64,000 nt of DNA from Nematostella vectensis. Its lineage: Eukaryota; Cnidaria; Anthozoa; Actiniaria; Edwardsiidae. A model generated the notes under the pieces. The model worked only from the letters and a program-made list of their open reading frames with translations. It searched no databases and was not told the DNA's origin. This document shows positions 23,619 to 32,931 of the stretch, piece by piece (positions within the stretch are counted from its first letter, which is position 1; each line of letters begins with the position of its first letter). The translations under genes were made by a program, and so were the position numbers. The stretch is taken from the NCBI RefSeq assembly GCF_932526225.1, contig NC_064041.1:14664951-14728950 (forward strand), written 5' to 3'.

Positions 23619-23986
23619 GCGCAGTAAATCAGCGCCCACGTATACGCATACGTATACGCATTGATCACACCGCCCTCAAGGCACGTGAAATGTACACACG
23701 TGTTGCACCCTAGGGTGCATTCTTGAGGGGGGCGCCGCCGGCCTCCCGGCCGTCGAGTCGTTGGGCTGCTCGACGCAGCCTGCCGGACGACGTGACCCCA
23801 CCCGCAAGGCCGCCGCTGGCGGCTGCACAGTAGATCAAGGATCGACCGCTTGCCGCTCCGACGACAGCGCTTCGCGCTTCCGGACTATGCAATCTCGACT
23901 GTTAGCCATGGAGTAAGCAGACATTTAAACACAAGAGCCCCACCTATATCCGCACGTCCGTGCATCATATGCGTACACGCGTACAT
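23619..23986. other. Gene-free stretch inside the element with palindromes
   Basis: Contains ACGTATACGCATACGTATAC (23639-23658), CACGTGAAATGTACACAC (from about 23673) and a copy of the GCTTGCCG-type motif near 23847. A similar TATACG palindrome at 24757-24779 and a CACGTGAAACGTACACAC copy at 24253 lie in other gaps, so these may be promoter or replication signals. Confidence 0.35.
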
Positions 23987-24199
23987 ATGTCGACGACGCA
24001 GCAAAGCAAGATTACAAAGACCATCATCGACGCCGCAGTCATAACCGGCCTCGTCGCCGGTATCGGCTGGGTTTGGCGCAAGGTCTTGCGCGAAGACTTC
24101 ACCGCGAACGCCATGAACTGCGCAAAAATGACTGCCGCTGTTGCGGGTGCTGTCGCTTTGGAGGGTTATCTTGAGGACCAGAAAATCCTGCGCATGTAG
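23987..24199 (+). CDS. Small membrane protein of the element (70 aa)
   Basis: The start is best placed at ATG 23987 (MSTTQQ); upstream in-frame ATGs at 23960 and 23969 would add only a short basic tail. Two hydrophobic segments are visible: IIDAAVITGLVAGIGWVW, and the ALANINE/valine-rich MTAAVAGAVALEGYL. They are separated by a short polar loop. Function unknown. It sits between the ATPase and a second membrane protein, both upstream of the integrase. Confidence 0.5.
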   Translation: MSTTQQSKITKTIIDAAVITGLVAGIGWVWRKVLREDFTANAMNCAKMTAAVAGAVALEGYLEDQKILRM

Positions 24200-24255
24200 T
24201 AGTGTACTACACGTGTAGGCCACGTATTAGACTCGTGTTCACGTAAACACAGCAC

Positions 24256-24702
24256 GTGAAACGTACACACTACTCGATTGTCTCCATCGCAATTTTGGTT
24301 GGCAGCGCCGTCCTAAACGCGACTGCATTCGTTGGTGGCAACTACCTCGCAAAGTTCCTGTCGAACGATGAGAGCCCTGCCTTAGCCGAGAAGGAGAGGC
24401 ACGACAAGGACCTAGAGAAATACCAACAAGACTATGGACGCTATCAACAGCGGCGACAAAAAATCCTCGATTGGCAAGCGCAAAGTCGCGAGAGAGGGGC
24501 CCTCGCAAAGCAAAACTTCACCGACACTGATTACGCGCTCAAACTCTACAACCAGACCCAACCAAAACAATCCCTGGAGTCGATACGGGCTCCTGAGCTG
24601 TCCGACTACTACATCCCCAGCAAAACGCAGAAAAAAGCCGAGTTTGCGTACATTCGCGCCGGCGCTCTCGCCATCGGCTACACAGCTAGCCGCTTGCTGT
24701 GA
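24256..24702 (+). CDS. Membrane-anchored coiled-coil-like protein of the element
   Basis: About 148 residues. An N-terminal hydrophobic segment (SIAILVGSAVLNATAFVGG) is followed by a charged helical middle (EKERHDKDLEKYQQDYGRYQ, residues about 46-65). The conserved-looking SDYYIPSKTQKKAEF precedes a C-terminal hydrophobic helix (AGALAIGYTASRLL). No in-frame ATG precedes the sequence: the frame opens with GTG at 24256 after a TAA, so the start codon is mutated or lies elsewhere. I recognise no named family. The two-ended membrane design would suit a virion or membrane-remodelling role, which is speculative. Confidence 0.5.
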   Translation: MKRTHYSIVSIAILVGSAVLNATAFVGGNYLAKFLSNDESPALAEKERHDKDLEKYQQDYGRYQQRRQKILDWQAQSRERGALAKQNFTDTDYALKLYNQTQPKQSLESIRAPELSDYYIPSKTQKKAEFAYIRAGALAIGYTASRLL

Positions 24703-24817
24703 TGCAGCTGCCGTTCCGGCGCTGCATCTAGGCGGCCTTTTCCCATACTGCGCGTATTCTTATACGTATACGTATACGAATGCGTATAAGATAATTGCAG
24801 ACCAGTTGTGGAGTGCT

Positions 24818-25986
24818 ATGCACGAGGTAGCAGGCGCTGCTAAGCGACTGACACCGAAGGTGTCGTCGACGGGTGGGTTATGTAGCTTTGATGACATTGC
24901 TAACCGAAGCCTCGAGTTGTGGCGCGCAGACAGGGAGTGTGTTAAGAGATTCGGCAATGTCGTTCTCCGAGGGCCTAAAAACCGCCTCGGCACTACCCGA
25001 GCAGACGGCAACCGCCTGTTGGAGACTGATACACCTGTTGCAGTACATTGCCGACACGTAATGGCGGCGAAGCGCATGTCCGACGAAGAACTCGATGCGT
25101 TCCTTCGTTCTATATACTACGCCAGATGTGGCTTCCAGGGAGTGACCGCTCTGCATGCCAAACTCCCCAAGGGCTCAGCCTCCATAGATCGAGTGCGCAA
25201 GTGGGTAAGCTCGCAGCCCGTCGGAGGCTACACACAGACACCCCCTCCTCCGACTACGTACGCCCATTTCTCGGAGCAGATACCAAACCGTATCCACCAG
25301 TCGGACCTACTATTCTTGCCAACCGACCGCGGGTACAAGTATGCCCTGACTGTCGTTGACGTTGCTTCACGATATAAAGCCGCCCGCGCACTGAGGACTA
25401 AGAGCGCGGCCGTCGTCTCCCGTGAACTCGCTGACATCTATGCAGAGGGACCTCTCACATGGCCTAAAGTCCTCATGGTTGATGACGGCACGGAGTTCAA
25501 GTGTGCTACCACAAAGCTCCTAACAGACCACGGGGTGGAGGTCCGACGAGCTGAGCCAGGGCACCACAGGAGCCAAGCTTTCGCCGAGCTTTCGTGCGCA
25601 GTACTCGAAGGAGCTTGCATCCGGCGAAACAAACCGCGAGTGGGTTACCGCTTTGCCAATCGTCATCTCGGACATAAACGCAACGAAGACCCGCATGACT
25701 GGCTTTGCGCCTGAAGACGCCATAAAGCTGAGGCGCGTGCCTCTCAAAGCCGAAAAGCCCCCCTTAGAGGTCCCCTTAGAGGTCGGAACGAGATGTACAC
25801 CGCCGTAAACGAGGAAGACCTCCAGGACAAGGGCCGACGGCGAGCGACGGACACGTGGTGGACAAGCAAGGTATACCCAATACTAAAGAGGGTTATGGAG
25901 CCCGGACAGCCAGTGTTATGTATTACACGGCGTACTCTAAGCACGGCTTCACACGTTCGCAGTTGCGTAGCGCCACGCTAGCGTGA
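24818..25986 (+). pseudogene. Retroviral-type DDE integrase (rve), frameshifted
   Basis: The core carries the first catalytic Asp in IHQSDLLFLPTDRGYKYALT, followed by TVVDVASRYKAA. The second is in MVDDGTEFK, and a Glu lies exactly 35 residues later at about 25586, so the D-D35E triad is present. The coding frame then shifts by +1 near 25585, shifts back before 25793 and shifts again near 25915. The C-terminal part (segments REWVTALPIVISDINATKTR, RRRATDTWW) ends at TGA 25984-25986. The start is uncertain: ATG 24818 is the farthest plausible, while 25061 or 25076 (MSDEELDAF) gives a more usual N-terminus. Such integrases insert Polintons and give 5-6-bp duplications. At least three indels make this copy non-functional as it stands. 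Confidence 0.85.
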
Positions 25987-26325
25987 TCAGCGCTTGTGCA
26001 TTCTATTGCAGCTAAGGCACGTGAGTCTGACATTCCACTTGTAGTGACCCTGACTGTCGTCCAGCCGGTCGATACTGAAGCATTGGGGATGGCTTTTGGT
26101 GTACCTCTGAAGCAGAAGCTGAGTGCCACAGACCATGCACTTCTTTTCAGCTTCAGCAATCATGCCGAGTACGTGGTCTACCGTCAGAACGTGGTGCGAT
26201 CCCGTGTACTTTGTGCGACCCTTTTTCCTGTCGTCTAAAGCGTATCGCTTGATTCGCGCTATAATGAGCTCTTCACTAGGCGTATCCTGCAGTCCTGTGG
26301 GAACCAAGGCACAGGGGGAGGGCTA
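25987..26325 (-). pseudogene. HNH nuclease domain, probably C-terminal part of the polymerase-helicase
   Basis: A CxxC knuckle (KCMVCG) is followed by FSIDRLDDSQGHYKWNVRLT and CLSCN, the standard HNH/McrA layout with two zinc-binding cysteine pairs and the Asp-Arg before the central helix. The frame has no upstream ATG; it opens at a TTG and is preceded by a stop about seven codons further up. It overlaps the end of the helicase frame at a C-rich stretch (26300-26330). I therefore infer that it was fused to the helicase and separated by an indel. It stops one base after the convergent integrase stop. Confidence 0.7.
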
Positions 26326-29300
26326 TCGGGGGGGATCACGCGGACTATCTGGTCGGCGTGCCCCACGCGGGAGATGCCGGTATATACAGCATTCGTGATC
26401 CAGCCCTCTAAGCTGTGGTCTATGATAAACAGACGTCTTGGAGTCTGGATAGTCTTGCCCTGCACCCGGTGGACGGTTCCCCAGCCCGCGTATTTCCACT
26501 CGAGGGGAATCCCGTTAAGGAACTATCGTGCCTTTGTATGCGTCGACCTTCTCACCCCTTTTGCCTGGCACGGGCACTGGCCGCCCTTGCTTGCGATAAC
26601 GACACGGCCGCGTGGCGAGATACCCTAGGATGGCGCGTAGCACTTTAGTCTGTACCTTACAGCACTCGTCAATGATGATTACTTCTGCGAGACGGTCGAG
26701 TTTGTACCCCAGCTCGGAAGGTCTCCACTTCTCTATCGGCTTCTCCGCTGGTATGCAGAGGTAGTGGTGGTAGGTTTGGGCCTTCACCGCGAGGCGCGGG
26801 TTATTGCGATGGTCGTGGGCGAGGTCGTTCTCGGGGGTGAGCACCACAACGTTGCGGCCGCGGAACATGCTCACCGCCCACTCGGTCTTCCCCGATCCTT
26901 CTTGGCCGGCTAGATACATCTTTGCACAGGTTGCGGCCACTAGATCGCACGGCAGACTCGGCGCAGTGCTTGGCTCCTTGGCCAAGCTCCCCGACTTCTT
27001 CGGACCCCAAGCCGCTTCGGGTCGCCACTTGTACCCAGGCTTCTTGTGGCGCCACTCTCCATACCTCGGATTTCGCTCCACGAGCTTTACACCACTGGGT
27101 ACCGCCTTTGCGTATATGGCATCTGTGCACACCCGGAGGACGTCTTCGCGAGGAATCCGCCTCAACATGCGTCGCAACGCTATGTTTGTGTACGCCATGA
27201 CGAAGGCCCTGATATGTTACCATTGTGAGCGTCGGACACCGTCTTTGTATTAGATCAGATGAGCCCCGTCGGCATGCTCGAAGTTAAGTAAGTGGTCGGT
27301 GCCTGCAAGGAGGTTTGTCAGATACGCGGCTTCTTCAAGGTCGCGAACTACGATCGAAGACTCGTCGCCATGGCGAGCGCACTTGCCTACGAAACGGACA
27401 GCGAGGTCTCGACCCTCAGGATACTGCAAGTCTTCGCCGCCGGAACGGCAAGCGCTGGAGTGGGGGAACCTGATGGAGTCCTTTTTTTCGATGCTTTACA
27501 ACACCTCCCTCGCCGTGGCCATGACGAGGTCACCCGAGTCTAACAGGTCCTTGAGCTTTGGCGTGGTGATCCAGCCCTCGTTTTGTTCCAAGTGCTGCCC
27601 TACCCTCCCGGAAGTGTAGGGGTGGCAGGCCCCAGAGAACTGCCACTCGGTCAGCTGAATGGCCCCGGTTAGTTGAAGAACCTCGCTCAATGGCCATCCC
27701 ACAACATCCGCGATACGATACACGTTCGTAGGGATGCCGTATTTCCGTACCAAATCAATGGCGTCCGAGGCGCCGCCGGAGAGACTGTCCTCTCATCCTA
27801 GGTACGCCGCACGCATGTCGATGTGCGCATGGGGCAGCGCCCCTAAGTTTTCCTTGCTATTCCACACTTTGGACTCAACCTGCGCCGCTCGCCAGACGTC
27901 CCTGTATTTAAGAGGCGTTGGCCTAATGTTCTCTCTTTGGGTCCGCTTCTTGAAGCGATACCCTTTTGCACCGCCCATCGAGTGCGTAGCTTCGGTGTAC
28001 TCTTGGTAGGCTGGGTGATCATCAGGGAGCCATTGATGATCATATCCTGTCTCGTCTGTAAACGCCCTGTCGATAGCCGCTCCGTCCTGTCCCGATCGAT
28101 ACAGTTTGCCTTCGTGCGTGGCTATAACGCGCCCGCACAGCCAGATCCTCGTGCTTCTGGGGATCGCCCTGTTTATAAAGCGAATGAGCACCTCTCGCTC
28201 GCACTTTTGCCTCGCGCGTTTTTTTGGCGGCGCTGGTAGCGCGAAGCGCTGCCTTCTCCTGACATAACGAACGAAGCTCCCCCTCAGCCTCGAAGTCTAG
28301 GCCGTGGACGCTCGTGATCGCAGGTGGTTCAGTCGGAAGCTCCGCCCAGGCGTGGTTATTGTTGCAAGGGATAGTGACCCTCGCCTTAGTCTTGTACTTC
28401 CCCGAGTCCCACATAACGTTGCCCAGGGCGTCCACGGCTACTAGACTTACCTAGAGCTTCTTTTCCATCTCAAAGAGGTCTTCTTTGTTGCATCCCGTAG
28501 TGGCCAGCAAATCGCTCGAGGATCCTGCCTCGTGTCTTGGTTAGACCGAGGAAGCGCGAGGTGCCGCGATTCCTCAAGAAGTCGGCAACGTAACTCACAA
28601 CAGTAAGCGAAGGTGTCACCCCCCTCTCGGTCAAACATTGGCCCAGGCTCACCATTTTGCTCAGGTAAAGGGCGAAGTTCGTATCTCACGTAGACGAGGT
28701 ACTCTCGTCCTTTCTCCCAAATACCCGCATCGATGCCTTCAAGGGCGCCGACTGCGATTCGGTCCCCTCTTTTGACTAATGACCCACCAATCTTGTGCTC
28801 CGAGCGCCCTTTCTCCTCTGTGATTGGCGCCAATGGCTCTGCGGGGGCCTTACCAACAACCGTAAAGAGTCTGTAACGCCGGCCAGGGTCTACCATCTCA
28901 AGCACCGGTGGCAGCACTGCGTTAGCCCGCAGAGACTCTCGCTCGTGCGAGACCCACCACACCGAGCCATCATCATTAATATCAGGCCCCCATCATAACC
29001 GGCTTTAGAGCAATGACACCTGCTCCACCAAGGTCTCGTATCTCCTGGTAAACACCGGCGCTTATGTCTTGGCCCTGAAGAGTGGCATCCACGCTTGGGA
29101 ACCGAAGATGGGCGCCGCCGACGTAGAGAGAATAGTACTTCTCGGGGTCTAAGCCCTCTGGGGCCTTTTGCCCCAGCAAAGGGTCAAACTCGCGCCATAC
29201 TTCCTCTGTCCTCGCTTTCGCCGGTGCAAGCGGCTTACGCAGCTTGTGTTTGACATCGTCGGGGATGTCCTCGTCCAGGATGTTCTGGACCAGCCCTGCT

Positions 29301-29362
29301 AGTACGGCAGGCGCCTCTTTGTCAGGCATGCTATTGAGAACCTCCTCTATGTAGGCGTCCAT
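26259..29362 (-). pseudogene. DNA polymerase (family-B-like palm) fused to SF1 helicase, broken
   Basis: Coding-like sequence begins at ATG 29362 (N-terminal piece to 28982) and continues through frames ending near 28630, 28480 and 28195. From 28191 to 26515 it stays in one frame with nonsense codons TGA 27793-27795, TAA 27496-27498, 27250-27252 and 27217-27219. A last shift lies near 26510. Palm motif A is HIDMRAAY (about 27800-27825) and a motif-C-like VCTDAIYA lies at about 27108-27132. The SF1 helicase follows: Walker A GQEGSGKT (26884-26907), Walker B VIIIDE (26665-26682), motif V near 26460 (VQGKT) and motif VI NAVYTGISRV (26364-26393). Motif C has TD rather than DTDS, so the polymerase call is weaker than the helicase call. 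It would replicate the element. Confidence 0.65.
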
Positions 29363-29366
29363 GTTT

Positions 29367-29712
29367 GGGTACGCCTTGTGCCACCCAGTCTCTAATTGCC
29401 CGTATCGCGGGCTGCGGTGCCAGACAGGACGGGTATTTGAGTATGCCTTGTGCCACACAGTCTCTAATTGCCCGTATCGCAGCCCTGCGGTATCAGACAG
29501 GACGGGTATTTGGGTATGCCTTGTGCCACCCAGTCTCTAATTGCCCGTATCGCAGCCCTGCGGTATCAGATAGGACGGGTATTTGGGTATGCCTTGTGCC
29601 ACCCAGTCTCTAATTGCCCGTATCGCAGTCGGCAGGACGGGTGCTTGGGTATGCCTTGCGCCACCCAGTCTCTAACTGCCCGTATCGCGGGCTACGATAT
29701 CAGACAGGACGT
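29367..29712. repeat. About 73-bp minisatellite inside the element
   Basis: Five tandem units containing GCCTTGTGCCACCCAGTCTC and GCCCGTATCGC, with starts near 29371, 29443, 29516, 29589 and 29651. The last interval is shortened. It separates the polymerase start from the zinc-finger gene, and the tail of the zinc-finger frame runs into it. Confidence 0.9.
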
Positions 29713-29980
29713 GTGCGAACCATTCCCGAGCGCGCCTCTCGGTGCCGCGCATCCTCTGCCCTACACGATTCGCTCCGCAGCGGCGGCACAACCACGTCTC
29801 CGACTGCGTCTCTATGCCGCAGATCCTGCACGGCACGGGGAGGGGGCTGTCCTTACGGAGCCTTTGAAGGTGCACCTTGCAGTAGGTGTCCATGCACCTC
29901 TGGCCACACGTGTTTGCATGGCCGACCTTTAGCCACCTGCAGTAATTTTTGCCGCACTTCGTCCTTCGAATGCTATGCAC
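29690..29980 (-). CDS. Cysteine-rich zinc-finger protein of the element
   Basis: About 95 residues. Several cysteine pairs are suited to zinc: KCGKNYC, a CGQRCMDTYCKVH block, CRICG and CRRCG. The first half is basic. There is no in-frame ATG; the frame opens with GTG at 29980, so either the start codon is mutated or an upstream splice supplies it. The stop lies near 29672, inside the minisatellite, so the original C-terminus may be altered. It is the first leftward gene inside the right TIR, a usual place for an early regulator or nucleic-acid-binding protein; that role is inferred. Confidence 0.5.
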
Positions 29981-29993
29981 ATGTGCATATACT

Positions 29994-30459
29994 ACAGGAC
30001 AGACGGGGGTCTAATTGCAAGGTTCCCACTCGTTTCTATGAAAGGCCCCAGTCCCGCTGCTGTGGATAGACAGCGGATTAATTATTGCTAACCATTGCTA
30101 ATTATTATCTACGCGAAGTGGTCCCGACGTAGATAGATAATTGCTAATTATTAATCTACGCGAAGTGGTCCCGACGTAGATTGATAATTAGCAATGATTA
30201 ATCTACGCGGGGCTGGGGGGGCTCGGCAGGGCGCGGCGCGCCTACCAAGTCTAGAATGGGGCTGGGGGCTCGAGAGGGAGATCCGCGCCTCCCAGGCCTA
30301 AAATGGGGCTCGGAGGGGCGCGGCGCGCCTCTCAAGCCTGGAATGGGGCTGGGGAGGGGGGGGGGGATCGGAGGGGCCCAGCGCACCCCCCAAGCCTAAA
30401 ATGGGGCTGGGAGGCCGGAAGGGGCGATTCGCGTCTATGAACGAACCCGGTTCCCCCCC
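29994..30459. repeat. Right terminal inverted repeat of the element
   Basis: Reverse complement of 20696-21254, about 90 bp shorter because it holds fewer GC-rich units but three AT-rich units (30095-30215, around TCTACGCGAAGTGGTCCCGA). It ends TTCCCCCCC, followed by the second AAGGTC (30460-30465). Confidence 0.9.
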
Positions 30460-30465
30460 AAGGTC

Positions 30466-31324
30466 TGATCTTATTCCTAAGGCATCCCTAGGACCACCAC
30501 ATTTTGTTTCACGGACAATTCTCAAATCAAACAAAGTAGATCTACATAGTTGCTCTACATATCGACAGTTTTGTTCTTCGACGTATTTAGCACGAATGCG
30601 TACAGCAATCAAAATCATCCCACATGGATATCGTCTAACGTTGTTTAGGTATCACGAGATCAAATACTCTGGTCTCTTGGTACAGGGTCTATTCCTTCGC
30701 TAATCAGGAAGCTGCCTTCTATTTGTTTCCCTGGTGGAAACCAGAAGACATGTATCTTGGTTCTAAAATTCTCTCATGCACTGATGTAGAGGGAAATTTA
30801 AAAGACAAAATATTATTTTGTCTTTTTCTACATTTCCCTGATTATTAATGGAGGAGGGAAATTTAGAAACTAAGTTTCCCTCATCATTAATACATGAGGA
30901 AAATTTAGAACCATCTATTGTTTTCGAGGGAATTTTGCTAGTAATGGTGCCTTAGAAAACAAAACAATCCGAGTTGATCATGGTATTACTAGAAGTTCAC
31001 TTTAAATTGGGACTTTAAAAGTACAAATACGTTGATCGATTCACTTAAAACAAATCTTTGGTTTTAATTTCCGATTAACTAAGATTTCCACAGTGGAAAG
31101 ACATTCAACGGTAATTGATAACAAAAAGCGGATCTATTGCTAGAATAATCAAGATGGATGGGTACCTCTATGGCAGCCGTTAGATATCTTGTATCCCAGA
31201 GACACGCCTTTGCAGTTGGACTCCCACACATAAGGGTACTCGTACGAGACGGTTATTCTTGGACAGCTATAAACAACAATTTTTAATTAGTAGGATTCTT
31301 GGACAACTAGGAACAGTATGATTC
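30466..31324. other. Unit C downstream region, right of the element
   Basis: Collinear with 9916-10726 of unit B. It holds a foldback at about 30784-30838 (AAAGACAAAATATTATTTTG within GGGAAATTT arms) and repeated GAGGGAAATTTAGAA. No gene is seen. Confidence 0.6.
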
Positions 31325-31328
31325 TTAA

Positions 31329-32226
31329 CCCTATTCAGACTAGGGAGGGGGGCTCTTTAAGCCCCCCTCCCGGAAAATTGCTATAACTTCTGAACCATAG
31401 CAGCTAAGAGGCTAAAACTTGGTGACTTTTCCTCAAATCTATCTGCGGACGTTTTGAATGCCATTGACATGTCGAGGAGACGCTCTAAGTTACCACGGCG
31501 ACCGTTTTTTCACACATAGGTTTCCCAAAAACTTAAAAGTAGTGAAATTTTCATATTTTGGTCCTGTTTCTCAGATTCTTTTTTGACTTTTGTTTACGTG
31601 ACAAGTTTCACAACAGCGCTAGAATTTTTTTACCTCGGATATTTGGGGGGAAGCGGTGGGTAAATTTTGCTCTCTAAAAGCTGTTGTTATTAATGTCACT
31701 AGATTTACTAGATGGCACTTTAAAAGCTAATATCATGCATTTATCATTACTATGAGCAGTAATAAATGCATGCAAATACTTTTTTTGTAATAATTCCAGA
31801 TTTTTTTTTCTTTTGCAAAAAATCATAAGAATCCAAGATGGCGGATCCAAGATGGCGGACCCAGGATGGCGGAAATTCTTACAAAAAAATTATTTTAAAA
31901 CGTTTTTATGGCCTTTTGCATTGAAAAGCCGTTAAAAGGTTGATTTTGAAATATCTGAATAATTCAAAATGATTTCAACCCGATATCTGATAATTTCGGC
32001 AATATTTAAAAGAATAGCTAGACATTGTATCTATGACGTCATTGCCATAATTGATTCTACCACACCCAAAATAGGGCGTTACGATTATTTGCATGCTGGT
32101 GCTCATTGTCTGTTAGTTTGATGGTCATAGCCTAAGCGGTTCATGAAATACGGATGGGGACCCTTTCAGCCCCCCCCCCTCCCCCTCCAGTCACAGACAG
32201 CTCAAAATAGCCCAGTCTGAATAGGG
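31329..32226. mobile_element. Non-autonomous piggyBac-like transposon, unit C
   Basis: Same element as 10731-11917, with TTAA at 31325-31328 and 32227-32230 and CCCTATTCAGACT inverted ends. It is about 290 bp shorter through internal deletion. Its shared position shows it predates the B/C duplication. Confidence 0.75.
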
Positions 32227-32931
32227 TTAAACAAGTATGATTTAGTATGATTCTTGGATAACTAAGAACAAGATTAGTATTGAGCTGTTTCCAGGAATCG
32301 TCTAACTGAAAAGCGGTAGGCTTGGTGTCTGTAAGAAACTCGCCTTGATCCTTTGCAGGACGAGTCAAAGTTCGACGATCCAGAGGGAATCTTCAAACAA
32401 AGAAAAGTAAGGGGGGCCGTTATTCTTTGTTTGTTTGTTCGTTTGTTTGATTGTTTGTCTGTTTATATTTTTGTTTATTTATTTGTTTGTTCGTTCGTTT
32501 GTTTGTTTGTCTGCTTGTTTTTCCTTCTTCGGTAGCACCAGCCATTCTTTCATTTATTGGTGAGAGATATTCCATCTCTAATGGCGGTGAATGGAGCGTG
32601 CTAGCTACGCCCTGATTATATGAGGGGAGTACAAGAACCGGCTGTACGCGTGATTGTATTAGAGTGGATGGTGCATGTTGGGGAGGCAGTACCTACACTG
32701 ACAATAAAAGTCAGTCGCATCTAAACCAAGTTAAAAAAAAACTCCTTATCTTCTTCTCCAACGCGGAATTGCCACTACACGAGTATTGGATCTACCTAAC
32801 CTCCTCTGCAAATAGATTATAATGTCATTTTATAACTAGCTATAAATGTTGGAGTTGGTCCATTTCCATGAGTAGCCCCCTATTAGTATTCTTCACTCAA
32901 TATTCGTGGATATCAATTATTACATACTTAC

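Larger units (their letters stand above)
20696..30459. mobile_element. Integrated virus-like element (Polinton-like, degraded), 9764 bp
   Basis: Bounded by about 0.5-kb terminal inverted repeats and a 6-bp target duplication, and markedly GC-richer than its AT-rich host flanks. Plus-strand genes (21335-25986): unknown proteins, packaging-type ATPase, two small membrane proteins and DDE integrase. Minus-strand genes (29980-25987): zinc-finger protein and a polymerase-helicase-HNH unit. The two sets converge with no gap. Integrase, family-B-like polymerase, ATPase, TIRs and 6-bp duplication are established Polinton hallmarks. Absent are a recognisable double-jelly-roll major capsid protein and adenovirus-type protease, and the element is shorter than typical Polintons. 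Frameshifts and stops in at least the integrase and polymerase genes show a dead copy. The boundaries are firm; the class assignment is inference. Confidence 0.85.

Noticed and set aside
26515..28191. Alternative genetic code, because the in-frame stops of the polymerase unit are mostly TAA
   Set aside because: One stop is TGA, and frameshifts elsewhere in the same unit and in the integrase show ordinary decay; host genes nearby use standard stops.
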